Positions 23,860-29,683 of a stretch of 29,683 nt of DNA are shown piece by piece. The position numbers and the translations under genes were made by a program. The stretch comes from a virus: the IMG/VR virus record IMGVR_UViG_3300010233_000188, positions 1 to 29,683 of that record, one strand, 5' to 3'. Position 1 is the stretch's first letter, and every line of letters begins with the position of its first letter. The notes beneath the pieces are model-generated. The model was not told the origin of the DNA and ran no database searches. It saw only the letters and a program-made list of their open reading frames with translations.

Positions 23860-24447
23860 ATGATATTCACTTTCGGATCTCCCAAATTATTACAATCTAT
23901 CCAAGGTTCTCCTTGGTACATGCTGGAATATCTTCCCGAAAGTGATCCAGTGGCAATCATAAAACGTCTTCTTAGACAAATTCCAAAATCCTTCCGTGGT
24001 CAGGGGGTTGAACTGTTTTGCGCATTCAAGGAACGAGACCTGGATGTGTGTGAGATGCTCACTGGACCCTTCCTTTACATGCGAAGCACACACATGATTG
24101 ATGTAGCAAGAATCAGCCTGAAAGTCAGGGGATTACAGGGAACACTAAACGCTGGTGATGAGATGGGAAGTCAAAATGCTCTTCCAGTGGATGACACATT
24201 TGTGCAGTCGCTAATCTTGCAAAGCAAGAAATTCCATGAAGACCGATCCCGTGGTATTGGGGGGGGGAGCTTTGTCCGGATTATGTCGGGAGATTATGCC
24301 TATTTTTGTGGGACTGTTTTATCGCTAGATCCCCCGGTAGTGGAATTAAAATTGCGGAGCAAGAGAGTTACTGTCACAACACAGATAGACAACCTGCTGT
24401 GCTTGGATCATGTCGCCAGAAGAGAATATTTTTATGATAGAAACTGA
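23860..24447 (+). CDS. NusG-like transcription factor (NGN plus KOW)
   Basis: The 195-residue protein has the size and domain order of bacterial NusG. An N-terminal NGN-like part (residues ~18-95) runs from SPWYMLEYLPESDP to TGPFLYMRS and VRGLQG, matching the NusG W-v ... GY-fv ... v-gv-g pattern. A C-terminal KOW-like part (137-179) reads SFVRIMSGDYAYFCGTVLSL, then VVELKLRSKRVTV. NusG binds RNA polymerase through NGN and recruits partners through KOW. A nine-G run (24259-24267) encodes the Gly linker between the two. It overlaps the sigma-region-4-like gene. Role inferred: elongation or antitermination on phage genes using host RNA polymerase. Confidence 0.65.
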   Translation: MIFTFGSPKLLQSIQGSPWYMLEYLPESDPVAIIKRLLRQIPKSFRGQGVELFCAFKERDLDVCEMLTGPFLYMRSTHMIDVARISLKVRGLQGTLNAGDEMGSQNALPVDDTFVQSLILQSKKFHEDRSRGIGGGSFVRIMSGDYAYFCGTVLSLDPPVVELKLRSKRVTVTTQIDNLLCLDHVARREYFYDRN

Positions 24448-25129
24448 TTGGATGGATCGCGTTTCCTACGGACAGGATCCAGACAAAGCAACGTTGGGAG
24501 ATATCCTTGTCTCAGTTGAGACGCAGGATCCCGGGACTACGGAGAACGGGTTCTTGGCATACATCAAGGAAAACCCTGGCCGAGTGCTAGAGTGTCTTAA
24601 ATCCCTGCCACCCTTGGATCAAGATCTGATCTTGTCATATTACTGGCTGCATCGGAGTCAATATGCATGTGCTGCTATGTTTGGCGAAGCTCAATCAAAA
24701 TGCAGCAAGCGGTTGAAATCTGGTGTGGAAGTTGTGTGCCACCGCATACTGTTTGGGCCACCAACAAGAAAGAAATTGGAAGAGATTTTGAAGATTACAC
24801 AAAAAACAAAGATCAGCGGCTACCCGGCTGCGGAAATCCTGATCGAATTTGCCCAATGTGGATCTTATCGGAAGATGGAAAAGTATCATATCACCCGGCC
24901 CCAGATCAAAAGATTCATATGGCAAGTGGCGGAACGGATAGAGAAGAGATGCAACAGCACTGAAAATCGTGCTCTAATAGCGTGGCTGTTGGGGTTGTTG
25001 CAACGCGCTGCCAAGCAGAAGCATTGGGGAACACGCGTGGTCGAGCATCCCGATTATTTGGGAGACTTTACACTGCGTATTGAAGATATAGATGCCGAGC
25101 AAGTGTTCCCAGTTGAAGCAAGTTACTGA
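24434..25129 (+). CDS. Sigma-70 region 3.2/4-like protein
   Basis: I start at ATG 24434 (AGAAGAGA eight bases upstream); ATG 24410 in frame is the alternative. The 231-residue product opens with SYGQDPDKATLGDILVSVET, similar to the 'tLgdll-d' linker between sigma regions 3 and 4, then VLECLKSLPPLDQDLILSYY and an HTH-like stretch to KRLKSGVEVV (residues ~50-101), which follows the region 4 pattern 'l--Lp---r-vl-l-y------iA---g-s---v------'. The C-terminal ~125 residues are helical and basic, without a recognised domain. It has no region 2, but a region-2-like protein is encoded 175 bases downstream. It may bind a -35-like element or the RNA polymerase flap. Confidence 0.6.
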   Translation: MIETDWMDRVSYGQDPDKATLGDILVSVETQDPGTTENGFLAYIKENPGRVLECLKSLPPLDQDLILSYYWLHRSQYACAAMFGEAQSKCSKRLKSGVEVVCHRILFGPPTRKKLEEILKITQKTKISGYPAAEILIEFAQCGSYRKMEKYHITRPQIKRFIWQVAERIEKRCNSTENRALIAWLLGLLQRAAKQKHWGTRVVEHPDYLGDFTLRIEDIDAEQVFPVEASY

Positions 25130-25191
25130 GGACACCCACCGGGACTGGTCGGTGTTGCTGGCAACCCGTAGCAAATGGTTGGGGGAACACG

Positions 25192-25317
25192 ATGAGAGTG
25201 CTGGGGCACATGATGCTGTGCCAGGAACAAAGCAAGATTGATAAGGAAAAAGAACATTTTGATCTCCTGAAAGATATTACGGTGACCGGAGAAGGAACGG
25301 CTAATGTACACATGTGA
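25192..25317 (+). CDS. Possible small protein between the two sigma-like genes (41 aa)
   Basis: ATG 25192 follows a GGGGG run by about seven bases and the frame runs to a stop that overlaps the start of the next gene by 14 bases. The product starts MRVLGHMMLCQEQSK and is helical and charged (KEKEHFDLLKDITV). The overlap suggests translational coupling, but the length is near the noise level. The 60 bases upstream contain two small adjacent inverted repeats (25137-25154 and 25154-25165) without a T run. No family recognised. Confidence 0.45.
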   Translation: MRVLGHMMLCQEQSKIDKEKEHFDLLKDITVTGEGTANVHM

Positions 25318-26119
25318 ACAATTCGTGGATAAATTTTTAGCCGTTGCTCGTAACGTGGCATGGAACAACACTCGTGTTTACACATTAACTGATCACGACC
25401 ATGAAGACCTACTTTCCGAGTTGCGCTATCGTGTTGTCCGTTGGTATTACCGTTATCCGAATCATGTAGGAAAAGAATCGGATGCCTGCCTTGGTTCAAT
25501 GATCAAAATACATTTGAACCACAAAGCACAAGAGTACTGCAGAACTCGTTTAAAACATCATTTTATTCCCTGTATTCGGCTGGATCATGCTAGTAATACG
25601 AATCAGAATGACCATGAGTTACCTGAGATAGAAGATCCTCGTCAATTAAAAGAGTTGTTGTCTGCTGAGAACAACTGGATTTGGAGCATCATAAAGCATC
25701 TGGATAAAGAGGATCAGGATCAGCTTGTGGAATACATGCAAGGTGGATTTAAGACCGAATACATTCATGTCGTGCTGCGAAGATTCAAACGAGTTATGCG
25801 ATGCATAAAAGAGGGAAGACCAATTCCTGCCGTTTGGAAGAGGCACAAGAATGATCCTCCGCGACCTCCAAGGAAACCCAGGGTGCACCACAAACTGAGC
25901 AAGCCGATTGATTGGGAAGTGAAGAAATGGGACAACAGCACATTGACTCCTGTTGTGCTTGATGCTCTAAAGAGGCACAACAACCAATGGGACATAGCAA
26001 AAGAAATTGGAGCGAGACCAAACTCTGTAGGGCCAACTCTCCAAAGACTTCGGGATCAGGGACGAGTTGAGCACCTGGGGATTGATAATTGGGTGCTTGT
26101 TAAAGACCAGCAGGGATAG
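25304..26119 (+). CDS. Sigma-70 region 2-like protein with C-terminal winged helix
   Basis: GGAGAAGGA lies eight bases before ATG 25304. In the 271-residue product, residues ~5-95 follow the sigma region 2 pattern: FVDKFLAVARNVAW, then DHEDLLSELRYRVVRWYYRY ('DL-qe--l-v----y'), then an ACLGSMIKIHLNHKAQEYCR stretch ('f--yl---i-n---d--r'). A second helical block (about 125-170) could stand for a degenerate region 3/4. After a Pro/Arg-rich basic linker (~178-195), residues ~213-265 form a winged-helix-like unit (LDALKRHNNQWDIAKEIGAR, then LQRLRDQGRVEHLG). It is separate from the region-4-like gene just upstream, so the two could form a two-part sigma factor. It converges with the minus-strand operon. 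Confidence 0.6.
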   Translation: MYTCEQFVDKFLAVARNVAWNNTRVYTLTDHDHEDLLSELRYRVVRWYYRYPNHVGKESDACLGSMIKIHLNHKAQEYCRTRLKHHFIPCIRLDHASNTNQNDHELPEIEDPRQLKELLSAENNWIWSIIKHLDKEDQDQLVEYMQGGFKTEYIHVVLRRFKRVMRCIKEGRPIPAVWKRHKNDPPRPPRKPRVHHKLSKPIDWEVKKWDNSTLTPVVLDALKRHNNQWDIAKEIGARPNSVGPTLQRLRDQGRVEHLGIDNWVLVKDQQG

Positions 26120-26229
26120 GATGCGGATAGCATCTTGTGAATGTATAGGCGCTCTTCAGAGATCACCTGGGATTTCATATCGTCTAATTTGTTGCAAATC
26201 ATATCGACTTGTTCATCAGTCATGTTCAT
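26056..26229 (-). CDS. Second gene of the minus-strand pair (57 aa)
   Basis: On the minus strand a GGAGGAG (26236-26242) sits six bases before the ATG whose first base is 26229. The start overlaps the stop of the upstream minus-strand gene as ATGA. The N-terminal two thirds (MNMTDEQVDMICNKLDDMKS ... SEERLYIHKM) is a charged helical pair. The C-terminal part crosses the 3' end of the sigma-like gene (64-base tail-to-tail overlap) and looks less natural. The excellent ribosome binding site and coupling support it as real. Function unknown. Confidence 0.55.
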   Translation of the reverse strand: MNMTDEQVDMICNKLDDMKSQVISEERLYIHKMLSASYPCWSLTSTQLSIPRCSTRP

Positions 26230-26579
26230 GCTGCTCTCCTCCAATGATAATCAGAAACATGTTCGTTGTTAACGGTCCAAGAGTATTCTTCGGAGTTTCC
26301 TTCCAAAATAAGTTTCTCCACAAAACCCAGAAATTTTACTTCCGCTGACCAGTCATCTTCATCTACCCCCTCTTTAGAAACAACATCTGTGACGAGGGTC
26401 TCGAAAATAGTTACAGTTGGCAACTGGGTGGCATGTAGTGGATGAAAAGACTCAACAGTGCGTTTTGTTAAACATCCTAATTTGTTCAACTCCAAGCATC
26501 TTTCGAAAACATCGCCAGCGGGGTCTCCATAGAAGTTATCAAAGCGGATTTCGATCTTTGCTGCGGGTTCTTGTGTCAT
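26226..26579 (-). CDS. First gene of the minus-strand pair, unknown protein (117 aa)
   Basis: Read on the minus strand, AGGAGA (26585-26590) lies five bases before the ATG (first base 26579). The product is 117 residues, acidic, and starts MTQEPAAKIEIRFDNFYGDP, with a mid segment LPTVTIFETLVTDVVSKEG and a C-terminal VKFLGFVEKLILEGNSEEYS. It has no HTH, membrane segment or recognised motif. It and the 57-residue gene after it are the only minus-strand genes supported in the window, and they stand opposite the end of the sigma-like gene. Such lone reversed pairs often hold early, regulatory or accessory (moron) genes; no specific function is claimed. Confidence 0.7.
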   Translation of the reverse strand: MTQEPAAKIEIRFDNFYGDPAGDVFERCLELNKLGCLTKRTVESFHPLHATQLPTVTIFETLVTDVVSKEGVDEDDWSAEVKFLGFVEKLILEGNSEEYSWTVNNEHVSDYHWRRAA

Positions 26580-26633
26580 GATGTTCTCCTACTACAGTCT
26601 ACTGCACGGGGAAGGAAAAGAATTAAAACGCAA

Positions 26634-26678
26634 ACCACCTCCTGTTGTGGGAATCTCACCCGCAGTCCAGGAGGTGGT
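26634..26678. promoter_or_regulatory. Long hairpin in the divergent intergenic region
   Basis: ACCACCTCCTG (26634-26644) is perfectly complementary to CAGGAGGTGGT (26668-26678). Inside, TGTGGG (26646-26651) pairs with CCCGCA (26659-26664) with one G-U pair, leaving a 7-base loop, so about 17 bp can form with a small internal bulge. On the + strand no T run follows. On the minus strand the sequence after it is TTTGCGTTTTAATTCTTTT, so it could terminate leftward transcription or act as leader or operator for the minus-strand operon. The right arm contains AGGAGG without a nearby start. Confidence 0.6.
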
Positions 26679-26736
26679 GTTCTACAAGAAGTAATTGTGG
26701 AATACTGGCGAGGATCAGGATCGGCAATTAGTTTAA

Positions 26737-26765
26737 TTAGGAACTTTTGCGTGTCATCATATAAG
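26737..26765 (+). promoter_or_regulatory. Weak sigma-70-type promoter candidate for the replication operon
   Basis: TATAAG (26760-26765, 5 of 6 to the -10 consensus) lies 17 bases after TTAGGA (26737-26742, about 3 of 6 to the -35 consensus). The surrounding 26725-26790 stretch is AT-rich. It is 43 bases upstream of the HTH gene start at 26808, where a promoter is expected because the upstream genes point the other way. The match is weak and unproven. Confidence 0.35.
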
Positions 26766-26807
26766 ACAAAATTAGAAAACAAGTATCAGATAGGAGGAGG
26801 CTGTAAA

Positions 26808-27215
26808 ATGAGGACTTTTAACCAGTACCGTAAAAAATTGATGGGATTGATAATTGCCGATGTAATATCTCAACGGCACTTAACTCTTAAGCAGATTGCT
26901 GCAATCCATGAGGTCAGCATCTCAACTGTAAACGCTTACATGAAAAGCTGTAAGATTAGTCGAGGCAAGGGCAAACGCCCAATTAAATTGGCTGAACGAA
27001 AGAAATCAGTAATTGAACAATACGTGGACATGTCGCCGGAGGAACGGCGGATAGAGATGGAGACGCGTTGTCCACTACCTGGTGACCTGAGACCAGCAGC
27101 ACGAGTGGAGATGACGACCGAAGAGCGCGTCGCTGCGTTTAAAGCGGGCAATCCAAAGCGGGATGATAGCAAGACAATCAAACCCGGTCAATTTCCTGTG
27201 GATGGTGGGGAATGA
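26808..27215 (+). CDS. Helix-turn-helix protein at the head of the replication operon (135 aa)
   Basis: AGGAGGAGG (26792-26800) lies seven bases before ATG 26808, the strongest ribosome binding site in the region; the open frame upstream to 26571 crosses the regulatory region and is not credible. Residues ~25-46 form an HTH (LTLKQIAAIHEVSISTVNAY) of the MarR/resolvase-like 'k-iA--~-vs-stV--y' type. The rest is basic then acidic, with MSPEERRIEMETRCP and MTTEERVAAFKAGNP segments. It is probably a small DNA-binding regulator or replication accessory protein. ATGA overlap with the next gene. Confidence 0.72.
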   Translation: MRTFNQYRKKLMGLIIADVISQRHLTLKQIAAIHEVSISTVNAYMKSCKISRGKGKRPIKLAERKKSVIEQYVDMSPEERRIEMETRCPLPGDLRPAARVEMTTEERVAAFKAGNPKRDDSKTIKPGQFPVDGGE

Positions 27216-27415
27216 ACTTCGAAGGCTGGACATGGGAAAATGGGGATCGTTTTCTAATTAAAGATGATTATGCAATTCCTTTACACAAGTTTAGGACTCT
27301 CGCTCATTTAGCATTTTGGGTAGAGCATATGGCACATAAACCTTGGATTAAAAAGAAAGACATTGTTGTGCTTGTCCAACTTTATATGCATTTGGAGAAA
27401 TCCAATGTCCAATAA
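27212..27415 (+). CDS. Small hypothetical protein (67 aa)
   Basis: The start overlaps the previous stop (ATGA) and the 3' end overlaps the helicase-like gene by 11 bases. The product is rich in Trp, His and Lys (MNFEGWTWENGDRFLIKDDY, then a HKPWIKKKDIVVLVQLYMHL helix). No motif is recognised. Coupling on both sides makes it a credible member of the replication operon. Confidence 0.65.
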   Translation: MNFEGWTWENGDRFLIKDDYAIPLHKFRTLAHLAFWVEHMAHKPWIKKKDIVVLVQLYMHLEKSNVQ

Positions 27416-29291
27416 TCCTATTCACATTAGACTATTGAACCGTCGTCTTCTAAGCAATCAACGAGGAGAATACCACTCCGTTTTCCATAAACAGAAACAT
27501 CTTCATTGGATTGCCACCTGCCCTAAGAATGGGGATCCGGATTATCAGTGGGATATCCTGCGCAACATTGTGCTTTATGAAAGAGAGCATAAATGCCTTC
27601 CGGGATTGGCTGCTTTAGAAGAATTTTGCGTAGGGCATGCGTTGCCGGAAGTTTGCAACGGCTGGATCACATTGAAGGAAGCTATTGAAGAGCTGAAGGG
27701 AACAACTTCCGAAGAGCTGGAAATGTTTTCGGATTTGCCTCTTCTCTTTTCTCAAGTCAAGAATGATGCTCTAAATTTGTATTATCTTTTTGCGTATGCG
27801 CAGGCGGCTCGCAAACTTTTCACTGCAAAAGTTCCTGGCCCTGCAGCAAGCGAGGAAACTCTAAATGAGTTTATCGCTGGCGATCCCTTCCGGAAGGATG
27901 ATGATGATGAGGACGACGAACCTACTGGGTTGGAATTGCTAGAAGAGCAAGTTAAAAGCACATCACTAAAGCATCCTGAGCTGCTGTTCCCTTATGAGGC
28001 TATACCTACAGGTCGCTTAAAGAAAATTGTAGACAAAGCTTGTGAAGGAGGAGTGCCCGCAGGGTTGGTTGTCCCGGCTTTGCTTGCAATAGCGAGCGCA
28101 ATACCGGTCAAAGACCGCATGGATGGCAACCGCATCAATTTCTTTGTAGTGCTGCTCGGTCGTGTGGGTTGTGGTAAGGACACGGCTATTGATCGTGTCT
28201 TGCGTGTACTCGGAGTATCCGATGATGAATCCTTTGTGGAGAAGTTCTCGCCAACGGGTGGCCGCAACATCCTCGCTCCTATGATAGGAATGCCCGCGAC
28301 AAAAGACAATCCTTTCCCTGAGCCCGGTAAGTCTCGTTTGGTCTATATTTGCCCAGAATTGGATGAGATATTCAAACCAGGCAAGATGGATGGAAGCAAC
28401 GTGCTCGAAGTGTTCCAAAAGCTGTATGACCACAACGTAGGCAAGTTTGTGGACAAACGGGGAACTATGCAGCGGACAGATTGCCGCTTGTCTTTTCTTA
28501 GTGCAAAGGCCGTGGGAGATGATGAAGTGGATGCGGAGAAGTTCCGTGATTCCTTTGGTGACGCAACAAGCGGAGGAACATTGTCCCGTCTTGTGTTTGG
28601 ATTCTACGAGGGTAAGATCATGCCCAGTAAGATCCGTAATTGGGAAGTTGAGCCACAGTTCCATACACAGCGAAATTCATATATTGTAGAGACCGATTAC
28701 ACGGGACCAATTCCCGTGGAAGAAGTGCATCATCTGGTAGATGAATTGCGTAAATTTGAAGTGTTGGGATTTGCTCCCGGTCTGGAAGAGGAATACCAAG
28801 CAAGGGAAGAGGAGATATTCCGCACAAAGGACTGGTCCGGTCGTGACAGCCAACATCTGCAAAAAATGGCGGTACTGCTGAGCTTGTTGCAAGGGGATGC
28901 ATATATCCAAAAGCCAATCTGGGAACTGGCATGCCGGATGTCTGAATGGCAGGGGAGAATTCGTGAGTTTTTCCAGGCCAGCAAAGCACGAAAGATTAGC
29001 ATGGGCGAGTTCAACGAGAAGATTGCGTTGGCTGTAAAGGATAACATCCTTCGTTATGATTCATGGCCAGCAATAGTCAAGAAAAAGAATTTCAAGCTCA
29101 AGGGCAGCAAGATCTATGTGAGGTGGAATTATCTGTACAACAAGCTCAACTGGCACAGCGTTGGTTGGGATGCGGACAAGGCGATTGACAGCATGGTGCG
29201 AGGCGGAAAGCTTTCCTACATTGATGAGCCGCGCTATGATGATAACGGCAAGGAGATACCCGGATGCGACAAGAAATGGATCACAGGGTAA
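27405..29291 (+). CDS. P-loop ATPase, replicative helicase-like (DUF3987/DnaB-type candidate)
   Basis: ATG 27405 follows TGGAGA by seven bases; an upstream TTG at 27363 is less likely. The 628-residue product has a Walker A GRVGCGKDT (residues 252-260; Asp at the usual Ser/Thr, with Thr next, as in adenylate-kinase-type loops) and a Walker B-like RLVYICPELDE about 60 residues later. The N-terminal 140 residues are helical with two FAYAQAARKLF-type segments, then an acidic DDDDEDDE linker. After the ATPase core comes SGGTLSRLVFGFYEG, as in the DUF3987/phage primase-helicase group. The C-terminus looks like a winged helix (KLNWHSVGWDADKAIDSMVR). I infer a role in phage DNA replication. Confidence 0.72.
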   Translation: MSNNPIHIRLLNRRLLSNQRGEYHSVFHKQKHLHWIATCPKNGDPDYQWDILRNIVLYEREHKCLPGLAALEEFCVGHALPEVCNGWITLKEAIEELKGTTSEELEMFSDLPLLFSQVKNDALNLYYLFAYAQAARKLFTAKVPGPAASEETLNEFIAGDPFRKDDDDEDDEPTGLELLEEQVKSTSLKHPELLFPYEAIPTGRLKKIVDKACEGGVPAGLVVPALLAIASAIPVKDRMDGNRINFFVVLLGRVGCGKDTAIDRVLRVLGVSDDESFVEKFSPTGGRNILAPMIGMPATKDNPFPEPGKSRLVYICPELDEIFKPGKMDGSNVLEVFQKLYDHNVGKFVDKRGTMQRTDCRLSFLSAKAVGDDEVDAEKFRDSFGDATSGGTLSRLVFGFYEGKIMPSKIRNWEVEPQFHTQRNSYIVETDYTGPIPVEEVHHLVDELRKFEVLGFAPGLEEEYQAREEEIFRTKDWSGRDSQHLQKMAVLLSLLQGDAYIQKPIWELACRMSEWQGRIREFFQASKARKISMGEFNEKIALAVKDNILRYDSWPAIVKKKNFKLKGSKIYVRWNYLYNKLNWHSVGWDADKAIDSMVRGGKLSYIDEPRYDDNGKEIPGCDKKWITG

Positions 29292-29294
29292 TGT

Positions 29295-29531
29295 GTGTTG
29301 ATTACGGTATTTGATGCGTTACTGAGAAAATGGGTCAAAAAACAGTGGACTCAGAAACCACTAGTCGTAACGGATAATGTCTCATGGAGAGATAGCCTTA
29401 AAAAGAAGAAGAATAAGTTCAATAGAATGAATATGTATTATTTTATGATTAAGAATAACCCATCAAGTAACTATCAAAATAACGTGGGAGTAACGCAAGG
29501 TTCTGTTGACTCAAAAATCACCAAATTCTAA
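29295..29531 (+). CDS. Possible small Lys/Asn-rich protein (78 aa)
   Basis: The frame starts with GTG 29295, six bases after AGGG near the helicase stop. The product is rich in Lys, Asn and Met (a KKKKNKFNRMNMYYFMIKNN stretch), and the DNA is visibly more AT-rich than the neighbouring genes. No family, motif or membrane segment is recognised. It may be a real small gene of different origin, or chance coding in an intergenic stretch. Confidence 0.3.
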   Translation: MLITVFDALLRKWVKKQWTQKPLVVTDNVSWRDSLKKKKNKFNRMNMYYFMIKNNPSSNYQNNVGVTQGSVDSKITKF

Positions 29532-29557
29532 TCCGGGGCTACGTGTCCACATGTCAG

Positions 29558-29683
29558 ATGGGTTTTTCCTGCTTAGGATATTGTACTGAAATGAGTCAAC
29601 TGTATTGTCGGGCTTGGTTGCCTGATCATGTCCTGTCACACCACAACAATCAACACATCCTCTGTGCCACCGATACCCCTAAT
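29558..29683 (+). CDS. Possible start of a gene running off the window end
   Basis: A frame with ATG at 29558 and a second ATG at 29591 stays open to the last base (at most 42 residues: MGFSCLGYCTEMSQLYCRAW, then LPDHVLSHHNN and onward). AGGA near 29575 is a poor distance from 29591, and 29558 has no good ribosome binding site. The peptide is Cys/His-rich. It is too short to judge. Confidence 0.3.
   Translation, partial: MGFSCLGYCTEMSQLYCRAWLPDHVLSHHNNQHILCATDTPN

Noticed and set aside
25137-25165. Adjacent inverted repeats CACCG/CGGTG and GTTGC/GCAAC as a terminator between the sigma-like genes
   Set aside because: Stems are 4-5 bp, overlap at one base and lack a T tail, so termination is not supported.
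26571-26807. Upstream extension of the HTH gene at 26808
   Set aside because: It would read through the hairpin and over the start of the minus-strand operon; the AGGAGGAGG before ATG 26808 decides the start.
28017-28664. Minus-strand open frame (215 codons) opposite the helicase-like gene
   Set aside because: It is antisense to the conserved ATPase core and the product composition (His, Cys, Thr rich) looks random.
29506-29534. TTGACT with TAATCC 17 bases later as a promoter
   Set aside because: The -10 match is too poor and it lies inside or just after a doubtful reading frame.
1-29683. tRNA genes, CRISPR arrays, integrase or attachment sites
   Set aside because: I looked for cloverleaf-like arms, regularly spaced identical repeats and tyrosine or serine recombinase motifs and saw none; a tRNAscan-SE run would be needed to exclude tRNAs fully.

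Overview
The window is part of the genome of a tailed double-stranded DNA bacteriophage (Caudoviricetes). It most resembles a podovirus: portal, scaffold, capsid, adaptor/nozzle-like and internal-virion-like genes occur in the usual order, and there is no tape-measure or contractile-tail gene. Almost everything is on the + strand, tightly packed, with many TAATG or ATGA junctions. GC content looks moderate (mid 40s by eye). I saw no integrase, tRNA, rRNA, CRISPR or phage RNA polymerase. The host cannot be named from the sequence; AGAGGA/GGAGG-type ribosome binding sites only indicate a bacterium.

Layout. 1-2200: the 3' part of a tail-fibre-like gene, a GIY-YIG/NUMOD3 homing endonuclease, two very small genes, and a beta-rich structural gene closed by a strong terminator. 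2202-8830: the packaging and head block, with a His-rich small protein, a small gene that appears frameshifted, terminase large subunit, portal, a small gene, a scaffold candidate and the major capsid protein, followed by two terminator hairpins. 8994-12308: two unknown genes (one with a zinc-ribbon-like Cys/His set) and a pair of paralogous adaptor-like genes separated by a 54-codon gene. 12311-21882: a 1169-residue tail protein, a second small beta-structured protein, a GNAT-like protein and three probable internal virion/ejection proteins. 22073-23834: small membrane proteins (holin candidates), a duplicated-HTH protein and a SleB-like protein.

23860-26119 is the most unusual part. A NusG-like protein (NGN plus KOW) is followed by a protein resembling sigma-70 region 3.2/4 and then, as a separate gene, one resembling sigma-70 region 2 with a C-terminal winged helix. 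I read this as a possible two-subunit phage sigma factor with a companion elongation factor. Known precedents for split sigma activity are B. subtilis SigO/RsoA and T4 gp55/gp33. This is inference from motif patterns.

26056-26579 carries the only minus-strand genes, a two-gene unit that meets the sigma-like gene tail to tail. A long hairpin and a weak promoter candidate lie between this unit and the next + strand operon (26808-29291: an HTH protein, a small protein and a replicative-helicase-like P-loop ATPase). The last ~390 bases are less well supported coding sequence. Functional names rest on remembered family patterns, not on searches.
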